64,000 nucleotides of DNA, from the NCBI GenBank assembly GCA_038211475.1, contig JBBQVN010000006.1, positions 1 to 64,000 of the forward strand, read 5' to 3'. This document shows, piece after piece, positions 44,673 to 53,721 of this stretch. The notes under the pieces were generated by a model. It was not told the DNA's origin. It worked only from the letters and a program-made list of their open reading frames with translations, and did not search any database. The number at the start of each line of letters is the position of its first letter. Positions within the stretch are counted from its first letter, which is position 1. The position numbers and the translations under genes were made by a program. The DNA comes from JANYBT01 sp038211475. GTDB lineage: Bacteria > Acidobacteriota > Terriglobia > Terriglobales > Acidobacteriaceae.

Positions 44673-46253
44673 ATGCAGGTGCTCCATCGCGTATACGCCG
44701 TAGTCTTGGGCTTGTTGATGCTCACCGGGTTCACCACTAGCAGCTATGCCATTCCTGCCTGGTCGCGGCAGTATGGAACCTCATGCAGCACGTGCCACGT
44801 AGATTTTCCAAAGCTGAATGATTTTGGCAAGGCATTCAAAGATGCCGGCTTCAAGTTTCCCAAGGACGACGAGTCGTTCCTGAAGATTCCGCCGGTGCTG
44901 CTGGGAGCTCCGGCCAACAAAGATCTTTGGCCGCATACCATTTGGCCGGGAACCATTCCGGGCATTCCGGCGATTGGCTTACGCTACAACCACTTTTTCC
45001 AGGTGGTCAGCCGGAATCGCAATGCCTACAATGCCCAATTGCCCAACGGACAGGTAGGCACTTACATCCCGCGCGCTGATAACCAGGCCGGATTGTTCAG
45101 TATTTTTACTGCCGGCAATTTTGGCAGCGACATCGCTTTCTGGGTGGACGACGACCTCAGTGTTGCCGGCTCCAATGCCAATGGCGGATTGGGCGACGCC
45201 TATTTGAAGTTCGTTAACCTCGGTCGCATCCTTAAGCTTCCCACCGACTCTCTCAGCTTGCGGGTTGGTCAGTTTGAGTTGGACCTGCCATTTAGCCAGG
45301 CCCGCAGTTGGAACTTGAGCGGATGGGATATTTACAGCGAGGCCAACATCGGCGCCGCCAATGGACTGCAGCCGCAAAACGTGAATAACGGATTTGCGTT
45401 TTCCGGTCCCGGGCAGGGAATTGAGATCAGCGGTGGTCACCTGTATCGCGGATATCACTATTCCGTCGCTGTCATCAACCAGAACACAAGCGGAAATTCC
45501 GCCGCTCCGCCGAACGTGGATCCTGCCAATGGAGTTGGATTCTCCTCAGATTCCAATTTCAAAGACATCTACGCACGGTTTTCCTACCGCGTCAACCTGG
45601 AACGCGATCCGGCTAGCCGGAACGAAATCCAGGCAGCGGGTGCGACGGGCCCGCACGATCACACCTCTTTGAATCTAGGCAGCTTTTACTTGTACGGACG
45701 ATCGGTGCAGAGGGCGACGGGCGTTCAATCGGACGGCCTAACCCAGACCGTAATCACTGCCCGCGAGCCCTTCTATCGCGTGGGTGGGGATTTCAGCTTC
45801 AACTACCACGCCTTGAATCTTTTCGGTGTTTACATGTATGGGCACGACAAGAACCTGGTGCCGTTGACGCCCAGCGACTTTATTTTGCCAACCGGCTTCA
45901 TCGGAGGCCGCGCGGCCACTTTCTCCGGCGGGTTTCTGGAAGCCGACTACCTCCCTTTACCCTGGGTGATGACAATCATGCGCTGGGACCGGGTAAACTC
46001 CACCGCCGATCAAATCAACGGCATTGGGGCTGACGCCGGTAGTCCTCCGCCATCGCCCTTCTTTTCGCCCTTCAGTTCTGTGCGCAACCGGTTTACTCCT
46101 GGGGTGCAGTTCCTGATTCACGCCAACATTAAAACCTCGTTCGAGTATCAAATCCGGCCGAAACAGATTGTGTATGCGCCGGGAACGAATTTCGCACTCA
46201 CTAACCCGTTCCGCACCAATTCCGCGGTGGCAGGATTAGAGTTCGTGTACTGA
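44673..46253 (+). CDS. Cyc2-like fused monoheme cytochrome c-outer membrane porin
   Basis: 526 residues. A signal peptide (1-26) is followed by IPAWSRQYGTSCSTCHVDFPKLN, with one heme site Cys38-Ser-Thr-Cys41-His42. The surrounding pattern (Pro, Arg-Gln-x-Gly, Cys-x-x-Cys-His, Leu-Asn-x-Phe-Gly, Phe-Lys) is that of Cyc2-type proteins, which are fused cytochrome-porins that carry electrons across the outer membrane, known from iron oxidisers. The remaining 450 residues have alternating beta-strand-like segments and end in an aromatic FVY, as in outer-membrane barrels. GGGAG precedes the ATG. Direction and donor are unknown; a related cytochrome-barrel family with another role is possible. Confidence 0.7.
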   Translation: MQVLHRVYAVVLGLLMLTGFTTSSYAIPAWSRQYGTSCSTCHVDFPKLNDFGKAFKDAGFKFPKDDESFLKIPPVLLGAPANKDLWPHTIWPGTIPGIPAIGLRYNHFFQVVSRNRNAYNAQLPNGQVGTYIPRADNQAGLFSIFTAGNFGSDIAFWVDDDLSVAGSNANGGLGDAYLKFVNLGRILKLPTDSLSLRVGQFELDLPFSQARSWNLSGWDIYSEANIGAANGLQPQNVNNGFAFSGPGQGIEISGGHLYRGYHYSVAVINQNTSGNSAAPPNVDPANGVGFSSDSNFKDIYARFSYRVNLERDPASRNEIQAAGATGPHDHTSLNLGSFYLYGRSVQRATGVQSDGLTQTVITAREPFYRVGGDFSFNYHALNLFGVYMYGHDKNLVPLTPSDFILPTGFIGGRAATFSGGFLEADYLPLPWVMTIMRWDRVNSTADQINGIGADAGSPPPSPFFSPFSSVRNRFTPGVQFLIHANIKTSFEYQIRPKQIVYAPGTNFALTNPFRTNSAVAGLEFVY

Positions 46254-46301
46254 GATCGGGGGAGGCCCGACCTCCCCGCCATTTGGAGTCCAAGGAGAAT
46301 T

Positions 46302-46883
46302 ATGAAACGCAATTTTGCAGCGGTAATTCTGATGATGACAGTGTTGAGTGCGATGGCTTACGCGGGTTCGATCTCCGGCAAGGTGTCTGGTGTAGCCGGG
46401 GAGTCAGCGGTGTATCTGGAAGCCGCAGCCGGAAAGACCTACCCCGCGCCCACCGCTCACCCAACGATTGACCAGAAGGGGCTGATGTTCCAGCCGCACC
46501 TCGTCGCCGTGCAAGTGGGGACGACTGTAGATTTCCTGAATAGTGACACGGTTGCCCATAACGTGTTCTGGACCGGCGTCGGCGGCAATAAAAAACTCAC
46601 CCACAACCTGGGTACATGGCCCAAGGGCGAGAAGCGTTCCTTCAAGTTCGACAACCCGGGCGCAGTGCCTCTGCTGTGCAACGTTCATCCCGAGATGTCG
46701 GGCTACGTGCTCGTTTCGCCGACTCCGTATTTTGCCGTAACGGACAAGTCGGGAGCCTTTAAGATCGAGGGCGTTCCGGACGGGAGCTATACCGTGACGG
46801 CATGGCACGAAGGCGCGAAGAATCAAAGCAAACCGGTGACAGTTGCCGGCGACACCAAAGCCGACCTCACCCTCAGCAAGTAG
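46302..46883 (+). CDS. Cupredoxin (plastocyanin-like) with C-terminal carboxypeptidase-regulatory-like domain
   Basis: 193 residues, signal peptide 1-21. The type 1 copper ligands are visible as His86 (DTVAHNVFW), Cys126, His129 and Met132 (LLCNVHPEM). Residues 140-193 are a beta domain with KSGAFKIEGVPDGSYTVTAWHEGAK, resembling the carboxypeptidase regulatory-like fold. A periplasmic copper protein next to a Cyc2-like barrel suggests a soluble electron carrier, as rusticyanin is in Acidithiobacillus, but this is inference. AAGGAGA precedes the ATG; the gap to the Cyc2-like gene is 48 bases. Confidence 0.85.
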   Translation: MKRNFAAVILMMTVLSAMAYAGSISGKVSGVAGESAVYLEAAAGKTYPAPTAHPTIDQKGLMFQPHLVAVQVGTTVDFLNSDTVAHNVFWTGVGGNKKLTHNLGTWPKGEKRSFKFDNPGAVPLLCNVHPEMSGYVLVSPTPYFAVTDKSGAFKIEGVPDGSYTVTAWHEGAKNQSKPVTVAGDTKADLTLSK

Positions 46884-46891
46884 TATTGCGG

Positions 46892-46915
46892 GGAGCGGCG
46901 ACGCACCGCCGCTCC
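46892..46915 (+). terminator. Hairpin after the cupredoxin gene
   Basis: GGAGCGGCG (46892-46900) and CGCCGCTCC (46907-46915) form a perfect 9-bp stem with a six-base loop, followed by a pyrimidine tract (TCTTCTCTCC). It may lower read-through from the first two genes into the oxidoreductase-cytochrome operon that begins at 46971. Confidence 0.6.
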
Positions 46916-46970
46916 TCTTCTCTCCTCTCTTCACCTGCTACAACCCAACGGTTCGGACGGGATAGGTTCT

Positions 46971-48953
46971 GTGCTCAAACGATACGTCAACAAAAAAGTC
47001 GATGCGGATTGGTTGAACACCAACTTCCCGTGCATGATGGCGTGTCCAGCCCATACCAATGCCGGTCGTTATGTCGCGCTGATTGCGGAGGGCCGATTTG
47101 AGGAGGCTTACCGCATCTCACGCGATCCGAACCCGCTGGCATCAATTTGCGGGCGAGTTTGCGCCCATCCTTGCGAAACCGCGTGCCGGCGCGGCGAAAT
47201 AGACAAGCCCATTTCGATTCGCGCTCTCAAACGGTTTCTCACCGAGCGTCACGGCCCCGAGTCGAAACATCCCATTAACGTTTACGAGGGACGCACGCAG
47301 CCCAAGCTGGCCTTTAAGGTGGCGGTGGTCGGTGGCGGGCCGGTCGGTCTTTCCGCGGCCCACGATCTGGCGTTGATGGGATACTCCGTCACCATTTTTG
47401 AAGCAGCGCCGGTTGCAGGCGGCATGTTGTACCTTGGAATTCCGGAATACCGGCTGCCTCGCGACGTGGTGGAAGCGCAAGTGCGCGAGATACTGGAGAC
47501 CGGCGACATCACTCTGAAACTGAATCAGGCGGCGGGGCGGGACTTCACCGTCTCAGACTTACGACGCCAAGGTTTCGACGCCGTGGTTATCGCAGTTGGC
47601 GCCCATCGTAGCCGCGACCTCAGCATTCCCGGAGTGGACCTGGATGGCGTTCACAAGGGCATTGATTTCCTGCTCAATGTAAATCTTGGTTACAAATTCA
47701 CCATCGGCAAGAAAGTGGTTGTGATTGGCGGCGGCAATGTCGCGATGGATGTCGCCCGCTCCGCGGCGCGCGAAGTGGTGAAGCAGCATACCGAAGGGGT
47801 TGAGGACGCTGAGCCTTCGGCCGATAACATGACCGCGGTGGCGACCCGCGAATTGGTGGATGTATCGCTCTCGGCTTTGCGCATGGGAGCGCGCGAAGTC
47901 AACATTGTTTGCCTGGAACGCCGCAACGAGATGCCGGCGGCACTAGAAGAAATCGAAGAGGCGGAAACCGAAGGCGTTATTCTGCATCCCGGCCTGGGAC
48001 CGCACCGGGTAATTGGCAAAGACGGCAAAGTGGTGGGCCTGGAAACCCTTGCCACCAAGTGGGTGTTCGACGAGAACAAGCGCTTCAATCCCGCTTTTTA
48101 TGAGGGCAGCGAGAGCATCATCGAGTGCGATACGGTGATCATGGCCATTGGGCAAGCCCCGCGGCTTGACTTCCTGAAGCCAGAAGACGGCATTGAGATT
48201 TCGCCGCGGGGATTGATCGCGGTCAATCCGCAGACTTTGATGACGTCGGCTCCCGGAGTATTTGCTGGCGGGGACTGCGTTTTTGGCCCTCGCATGATCA
48301 TCGACAGCGTAGCCGACGGCAAGAAGGCCGCCGTCGGTGTTGACGAGTATTTGCGCGGTCTCAAGCACCCGGAACCTACGGTGGAAGTCGAAGTCTTTAA
48401 TCGCCACTCCATGCCTCTCGACTTCATGAACATCGACCGGCAACCCATCCCCATGCTGCCGCTCGACCGCCGTACTGGCGTGACCGAAGTAGAGATTGGG
48501 TACGACGCCGACTCCGCCATGGAAGAAGCGCAGCGCTGCCTGAAGTGCTGGATCAATACCGTTTTCGAGGGTAACGAAGAAGATGGAACCACCTGCATCC
48601 TGTGCGGTGGTTGTGTGGATGTGTGTCCGGAGAACTGCCTGGATCTGGTCTCGCTTGGGCGCCTCGACTTTACTGAGGAGACGGTTGCTCACATTCGCAA
48701 TGAACACGAGTGTTTCGGTGTGGAACTTAGCGATGTTGGGGTGGACGAGTTGGGCGTGATCTCCGGCTCTGCCATGCTGAAGGACGAGACCCGATGCATC
48801 CGCTGCGGACTGTGCGCGATGCGCTGCCCGGTGGATACCATCACTATGGAATCCTACAACCTGATTCCAGCCGAGCCTACAGGACTCATTTCGATCGAAG
48901 CCATGGATTCAGGCTTGCGCCCCAAGCCGCCGGTGGCCGCAGCGACGAGGTAA
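46971..48953 (+). CDS. GltD-like FAD/NAD(P) oxidoreductase with extra Fe-S clusters
   Basis: 660 residues from a GTG at 46971. The N-terminus has cysteines of a GltD/Nfn-type Fe-S region (Cys21, 25, 60, 64, 68, 72). FAD site VAVVGGGPVG (117-126), NAD(P) site VVIGGGNVAMD (250-260) and late GGDC (434-437). The C-terminus is a ferredoxin domain with two 4Fe-4S motifs: Cys542/545/548/552 and Cys609/612/615/619. This architecture moves electrons between NAD(P)H and iron-sulfur or quinone partners. It is the first gene of a run with 0-2 base gaps or overlaps through the Rieske and cytochrome b genes, so it is probably part of that complex. Confidence 0.88.
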   Translation: MLKRYVNKKVDADWLNTNFPCMMACPAHTNAGRYVALIAEGRFEEAYRISRDPNPLASICGRVCAHPCETACRRGEIDKPISIRALKRFLTERHGPESKHPINVYEGRTQPKLAFKVAVVGGGPVGLSAAHDLALMGYSVTIFEAAPVAGGMLYLGIPEYRLPRDVVEAQVREILETGDITLKLNQAAGRDFTVSDLRRQGFDAVVIAVGAHRSRDLSIPGVDLDGVHKGIDFLLNVNLGYKFTIGKKVVVIGGGNVAMDVARSAAREVVKQHTEGVEDAEPSADNMTAVATRELVDVSLSALRMGAREVNIVCLERRNEMPAALEEIEEAETEGVILHPGLGPHRVIGKDGKVVGLETLATKWVFDENKRFNPAFYEGSESIIECDTVIMAIGQAPRLDFLKPEDGIEISPRGLIAVNPQTLMTSAPGVFAGGDCVFGPRMIIDSVADGKKAAVGVDEYLRGLKHPEPTVEVEVFNRHSMPLDFMNIDRQPIPMLPLDRRTGVTEVEIGYDADSAMEEAQRCLKCWINTVFEGNEEDGTTCILCGGCVDVCPENCLDLVSLGRLDFTEETVAHIRNEHECFGVELSDVGVDELGVISGSAMLKDETRCIRCGLCAMRCPVDTITMESYNLIPAEPTGLISIEAMDSGLRPKPPVAAATR

Positions 48954-48954
48954 T

Positions 48955-49443
48955 ATGACTGAAAAATCTGAAGTCGACATGAAGGCCGGCAACGATCTGA
49001 ACCGGCGTGATTTCTTTCTGAAGATGGGGCTCGGATCGCTAGGCATTGCGGCAGCCGGAACCACGGTGTTTGCGTACCAATTCTTGTCGCCCAATGTGCT
49101 ATACGAACCCTCGCCAATCATTAACGCCGGCAAGCCCGATAGTTATCCCATGGACTCAGTGACCCTCGACGTAAACTCGGGCATCTTCCTGATCCACTCC
49201 AAGGAAGGCTTCTTTGCCTTGAGTGCGGTGTGTACGCACTTGGGATGCCTCACCTCCTGGAAGCCGGAACTGGGGATTATTGCCTGTCCGTGTCACGGCA
49301 GCAAGTTCAATCGGGAAGGGCAAAAAATCGAAGGCCCCGCACCCAAGCCCCTGCCCTGGTATCGCACTTGGTTGAGTGACGACGGCGAACTGATGGTGGA
49401 CCGCTCCACTACCGTTCGCGAAATGGAGTTCCTGAGGGTCTAG
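48955..49443 (+). CDS. Rieske iron-sulfur protein of a bc-type complex
   Basis: 162 residues. NRRDFF precedes a membrane anchor (about 23-42), a twin-arginine-like signal. The 2Fe-2S ligands are Cys93, His95 (CTHLGC) and Cys111, His114 (CPCHGS), with Cys98 and Cys113 forming the disulfide. Ser116 is conserved, but the usual nearby Tyr is Phe118, a change associated with lower redox potential. Periplasm-facing and membrane-anchored. The stop of the oxidoreductase lies 1 base upstream and cytochrome b follows after 2 bases. Confidence 0.95.
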   Translation: MTEKSEVDMKAGNDLNRRDFFLKMGLGSLGIAAAGTTVFAYQFLSPNVLYEPSPIINAGKPDSYPMDSVTLDVNSGIFLIHSKEGFFALSAVCTHLGCLTSWKPELGIIACPCHGSKFNREGQKIEGPAPKPLPWYRTWLSDDGELMVDRSTTVREMEFLRV

Positions 49444-49445
49444 GC

Positions 49446-50231
49446 ATGGCGAAAACATTCGGGCAATACTTCGACGAACTTCGCGGCACCAGAGTGTGGC
49501 GGTCGGTGTTTCGTAGCGGCACAGGTTCGACTCCGCTGCACCGCTCGCTGGTGATCCAGCAGAATGTCTTTTTTCACTTGTTCGCGACCAAAGTCCGTCG
49601 CCGGATGATGAGTCTCAGCGCGACCTGGTACTTGGGAACGCTCACCTTGGGCACGTTCGTGATCCTGGTGATTACCGGCATTCTGCTGATGCTCTATTAC
49701 CATCCGTCTGCACCTCAGGCCTATGCCGACACCAAAGACCTGCAATTTGTAGTTTCATCGGGCTTGTTTCTGCGCAGCCTGCACCGATGGTCGGCGCACG
49801 CCATGGTGTTTCTAGTCTTTGCGCACATGTTCAAAGTGTTCTATCGCGGCGCCTATCGTCCACCTCGCGAATTTAACTGGGTGATCGGAGTGGTGCTGCT
49901 GCTGGTGACTTTGCTGCTCAGCTACACCGGATACCTGCTGCCCTGGGACCAGTTGGCCTACTGGGCGATTACAGTCGGTTCCAACATCGCGTCGGCGGCG
50001 CCGTTGGTCGGTGACAAGATTCGCTTTATGCTGCTGGGCGGTAACCTGGTGAATGCAAACGCCCTGCTCCGTTTCTACGTGCTGCACTGCATGATTCTTC
50101 CACTGGTGGCGATGTTTTTCATTGCCATCCACTTCTGGAGGATCCGCAAGGACGGCGGCTTGTACTCGCCGCATAGCCAGCCCAAGGTGGCGGCGGCAAT
50201 TCCACTAGCGCCAGCCAAGGAGGCGCAATGA
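49446..50231 (+). CDS. Cytochrome b, N-terminal (b6-like) half
   Basis: 261 residues with four transmembrane helices. Heme b ligands are His113 (LHRWSAH), His127 (FAHMF), His214 (YVLHCM) and His229 (AIHFWRIRKDG). The second pair is 15 residues apart, as in cytochrome b6; mitochondrial-type b has 14. TGYLLPWDQLAYWAIT is the Qo-side helix. No cysteine lies in the first 200 residues, so the extra heme cn of b6f is probably missing. GAGGGT precedes the ATG; the next gene overlaps by 4 bases. Confidence 0.95.
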   Translation: MAKTFGQYFDELRGTRVWRSVFRSGTGSTPLHRSLVIQQNVFFHLFATKVRRRMMSLSATWYLGTLTLGTFVILVITGILLMLYYHPSAPQAYADTKDLQFVVSSGLFLRSLHRWSAHAMVFLVFAHMFKVFYRGAYRPPREFNWVIGVVLLLVTLLLSYTGYLLPWDQLAYWAITVGSNIASAAPLVGDKIRFMLLGGNLVNANALLRFYVLHCMILPLVAMFFIAIHFWRIRKDGGLYSPHSQPKVAAAIPLAPAKEAQ

Positions 50232-50932
50232 GCGACGGCAAAGATTTTGTCACAGGGATTGACTCCAGCGCCAAGCGTTCGCCGCGGCGCGTCGTCTTCG
50301 TTACCCGCAGAACCTCGCCGCAAGTAAGAGCGGTGGACGAGGCTGAGGTCCAGACTTATCCAGAGGTGCTGTTTCGTTCGGCGGTCGCAGTCGAACTGCT
50401 CGCCATTGTCCTAGTCGCGGTTTCTCTGTTGTTCAGCGCTCCGCTGGAAGGACTGGCGGACCCATCGCATACCCCCAATCCCGCGAAGGCTCCATGGTAC
50501 TTTCTGGGATTGCAGGAGATGCTGCACTACTTTCCCCCCGTGGTGGCGGGGGTTCTGGTGCCTGGCTTGGTGGTGATGGCGTTGATCGTCATCCCGTATT
50601 TCAATATCAATGTGGAAGCGGAAGGTTTGTTTACCAAGGACAGGGGGCGGCGCCTGCGAGTGTTTTACATCGTGGCGGTTGCACTCTCCATTTTTCTATT
50701 TTCGTTTCACGTGTACGTGGCGCTGGTCCCCACGCTGATGGTGGTGGCCTTCATGGTGGTGGCGGCGCAGAGTTCAGTGCAGTCGCCGGGATCCTTCCGT
50801 CGCTATCTGACCGCGAAGCCGCTCTCTTACTGGATCATGACTTGGTTTTTATTTGAACTGGTGGTGCTGACGGCCGTCGGTACCTTCTTCCGCGGCCCGG
50901 GCTGGTCCTGGGTATGGCCTTGGAGGAGTTGA
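50228..50932 (+). CDS. Cytochrome b, C-terminal (subunit IV-like) half
   Basis: 234 residues with an N-terminal soluble extension of about 45 residues and roughly four hydrophobic helices, more than the three of b6f subunit IV. The Qo motif PEWY of most complexes is APWY here (88-91), so the Glu is replaced by Pro, as in some low-potential menaquinone complexes. PWYFLGLQEMLHYFPP matches the loop that follows. AAGGAGG gives strong initiation although it overlaps the b6-like gene by 4 bases. Confidence 0.9.
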   Translation: MSDGKDFVTGIDSSAKRSPRRVVFVTRRTSPQVRAVDEAEVQTYPEVLFRSAVAVELLAIVLVAVSLLFSAPLEGLADPSHTPNPAKAPWYFLGLQEMLHYFPPVVAGVLVPGLVVMALIVIPYFNINVEAEGLFTKDRGRRLRVFYIVAVALSIFLFSFHVYVALVPTLMVVAFMVVAAQSSVQSPGSFRRYLTAKPLSYWIMTWFLFELVVLTAVGTFFRGPGWSWVWPWRS

Positions 50933-52984
50933 GTGCAATCATCGAATTCCGCATTGTCGTGGTGGCGAAAGTTCATAAGCGACCCAGTGCGCACGTTTGG
51001 CGTGGTCAGCATGGTTTTGCTGGCCCTTCTAGCCATTGCCCCGGCGAAGAATTATTTCAGTGAATGGCGGCACTATCAAAACGGTTATTTGCGGCTGATT
51101 CGGAATCGCGGGGATGCAGTCACGCTGCAGCGTCATGTTCAGTCCGGCATCCAGCAGATCTGGCATCCTGAGCTAGGCGTCACCGATCGCTGTACATCGT
51201 GCCACGTGGGATTGAAAGAATCGAGTCTGACCGATGTCAGCACTCAGCCCTATCGTAAGCATCCGGTGATTCCTCATGCCATCGATCAGTTCGGCTGTGT
51301 GATGTGCCATCGCGGACAGGGCGCCGCCACCACGGTAGAGGAAGCGCACAGTAGCACGCTCGCCTGGGAGCAGCCGCTGTTGCCCGCGCGCTACATCCAG
51401 TCTGGGTGCGGGCAATGTCACCAGAAGCCTCTTGACAGCACTCCGGTATTGAACCAGGGCCGCGCCACCCTCGCCCGCTATGGATGCGTGCAATGCCACA
51501 TCGTGAAGTCGCCCGATGGGACCGTCCTCAAGGCCACTCAGGATGCGCCAGCGCTGAGTCACATTGCCGACAAAACAACTCGCGAGTGGGTGTACGCCTG
51601 GCTGAAAGATCCGCAAGCCTATGCCGTCGCCACGACGATGCCGAACTTCCAGTTGAAGGACGAGGAAGCGCGCGACATCTCGGCGTTCCTGATGGCGAAC
51701 AGCACACCGGTGGTGGGGGATACTGCCCCTGAAACCGCTCACAAGGCTGCAGACCCCGCAGCTGGCGGGAGTCTTTATGGGGAGGCGTTCTGCTCCTCGT
51801 GTCATGCGGTACAGAATGCTGCGGGCAATCTAGTTGGGGGTAATGTCGGGCCTGAGTTGACACACATCGGCAACAAGGCGAACCCGGAATGGCTGCGAGC
51901 CTGGCTGCGCAATCCCCGCGTTTACGATGCCGCGACAGAGATGTCGCACTACCGCTTCAACGACCAGCAGTTGGAAGTCATGGAGGGCTTTCTGTTGGCC
52001 AAGAAAGACCCCGACCTGCTGGCCAACGTCCATCTTGAGGCGGCGACTCCAGATCAGATCGCCCACGGCAAAGGCCTGGTGGCCGAGTACGGGTGCTCCT
52101 CATGCCACGAGATCAGTGGCATCAAGCGCCCCGAGAATTTTGCGCCGGAACTCACTCGGATTGGCAGCAAGCCAGTGTCGCAGTTGGTGTTTCTGGAGCG
52201 CATGCCGCACACCTTGCCTGACTATATCGCTGGTAAGATTCGCCAGCCCCGCGCCTTCGGTTCGGGTTTGAAAATGCCGCAGTACACCTTGAGCGTCGCG
52301 CAAATCGATTCATTGACGACGGCGCTGTTAGCGCAGAACGAGCGGGCTCAGACTCTGCCGCCTGCGCTTATGGCGCCCAATGCCCCCGCATCTCACTATC
52401 AACCGGCGGGCAAAGCGGGCCAGTTGATGACTGATCTTGCATGCTTCAGTTGCCATGCCATCAACGGCCGCGGCGGCGATATGGCGCCGGACCTGACTTG
52501 GGAAGGCAGTTCGGTACAGCGACAGTGGTTGGAAGAGTTTTTTAAGAATCCCAACACCCTGCGTCCCGCTCTCATTCGCCGCATGCCCAAGTTCAACCTG
52601 ACCAACGAGGAAGTTACGACGCTCACCGACTACATCATGACGGTGTATCAGACTCCGGCGTTTGACCGTGACTCACTGCCAGCGACCGGCTACTCGCCCA
52701 CTGACGTCGAACAGGGCAAGCAACTGTTTTACTCAAAATATGCCTGCCAGTCCTGCCACATCGTCGATGCAAAAGTGGATAAGGGCTACATTGGACCGAC
52801 GCTGACCGCAGTCGGCAGCCGCATGACCGGAGCGTGGGTCTATCACTGGCTGAAAGATCCGCAGGCGCTGCGCCCGGGAACTGTGGAACCCAATCGCCAC
52901 ATGGGCGACGAGGATGCCAAAGCGCTGACCGCATTCCTGATGATGCAGAAGGGAAGTGCCAAGTCACAGGGGGCCAAGAAGTGA
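50933..52984 (+). CDS. Membrane-anchored octaheme cytochrome c
   Basis: 683 residues from a GTG at 50933, directly after the preceding TGA and with GGAGGAG upstream. One N-terminal helix (about 20-38) anchors it. Eight CxxCH motifs start at Cys87, 122, 159, 185, 287, 388, 504 and 605. The first three are close together; the last five lie in repeated class I-like domains with Met candidates (MPNF, MPQY, MPKF). It probably takes the place of cytochrome c1 or f as electron acceptor for the Rieske protein and could form a wire toward the cell surface. Confidence 0.93.
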   Translation: MQSSNSALSWWRKFISDPVRTFGVVSMVLLALLAIAPAKNYFSEWRHYQNGYLRLIRNRGDAVTLQRHVQSGIQQIWHPELGVTDRCTSCHVGLKESSLTDVSTQPYRKHPVIPHAIDQFGCVMCHRGQGAATTVEEAHSSTLAWEQPLLPARYIQSGCGQCHQKPLDSTPVLNQGRATLARYGCVQCHIVKSPDGTVLKATQDAPALSHIADKTTREWVYAWLKDPQAYAVATTMPNFQLKDEEARDISAFLMANSTPVVGDTAPETAHKAADPAAGGSLYGEAFCSSCHAVQNAAGNLVGGNVGPELTHIGNKANPEWLRAWLRNPRVYDAATEMSHYRFNDQQLEVMEGFLLAKKDPDLLANVHLEAATPDQIAHGKGLVAEYGCSSCHEISGIKRPENFAPELTRIGSKPVSQLVFLERMPHTLPDYIAGKIRQPRAFGSGLKMPQYTLSVAQIDSLTTALLAQNERAQTLPPALMAPNAPASHYQPAGKAGQLMTDLACFSCHAINGRGGDMAPDLTWEGSSVQRQWLEEFFKNPNTLRPALIRRMPKFNLTNEEVTTLTDYIMTVYQTPAFDRDSLPATGYSPTDVEQGKQLFYSKYACQSCHIVDAKVDKGYIGPTLTAVGSRMTGAWVYHWLKDPQALRPGTVEPNRHMGDEDAKALTAFLMMQKGSAKSQGAKK

Positions 52985-53721
52985 TGAAGAAAACAACTGT
53001 AGTTTTTGGACTGTGGCTGGGAATCGCATTGATATCTGCAGGTTGTGCGCGCAGGAACGTCCAAGCGGCAGGGCCTGCCGCTAGCGGATTTGGCGCCGCG
53101 CTGGTGGAATCGAGTGGCGGCAAGCAGATTGCGTCCGCTGGCACCACTCTACCGCAACCACTGGTAGTCCAAGTGAATGACGATCAAGGCGCCGCCGTGG
53201 CGGGAGCCCTCGTCCAATTCCACGGCCCTGCGGGAACCAGTTTCGACCCTCCCCAGATGCTCACCGACTCCAGCGGACAAGCCACGACCAACGTGATGCT
53301 CGGAAGCATGGCGGGCCGCTATCAATTGCTGGCCACCACGATGACCAAAGCGCACAAGGCCGTCGATCTGAAAGTGGACGAGATTGCTCTCGACTATCAG
53401 CGCGCTTGGGGACAGACTCTCGACGACAAATACTGTTCGCGATGCCACAGCCCAGAGTCAACTCCGGAACGCGTTTCCAACTACGACAATCTTGCCGTCA
53501 AGCCGCACCCCTTCACCGAAGGGGACACGCTAAACAAGATTTCCGACGCCGACCTGTTGGCCATCATCAGCCACGGCGGGCCGGCGCTGAACAAGTCTCC
53601 CCTGATGCCGCCCTACGGCTATACTCTGAGCAAGGCGGAGATGCAGGCGCTCATCGCTTACATTCGCACCATCTCCGATCCTCCGTACCAAACTTCCGGG
53701 ATGGTGTATGCCAAAAAGTAG
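52984..53721 (+). CDS. Monoheme cytochrome c lipoprotein with an Ig-like domain
   Basis: 245 residues. Signal ends in LISAGC (Cys21), a lipobox, so it is likely lipid-anchored. Residues about 55-125 are a bacterial Ig-like fold (VNDDQGAAVAGALVQF, DSSGQATTNVML). Residues 140-230 form a small cytochrome c domain with Cys151, Cys154, His155 and the probable distal ligand Met208 (SPLMPPYGY). The ATG overlaps the previous stop by 1 base (GTGATGA), so translation is probably coupled to the octaheme gene. Confidence 0.9.
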   Translation: MKKTTVVFGLWLGIALISAGCARRNVQAAGPAASGFGAALVESSGGKQIASAGTTLPQPLVVQVNDDQGAAVAGALVQFHGPAGTSFDPPQMLTDSSGQATTNVMLGSMAGRYQLLATTMTKAHKAVDLKVDEIALDYQRAWGQTLDDKYCSRCHSPESTPERVSNYDNLAVKPHPFTEGDTLNKISDADLLAIISHGGPALNKSPLMPPYGYTLSKAEMQALIAYIRTISDPPYQTSGMVYAKK

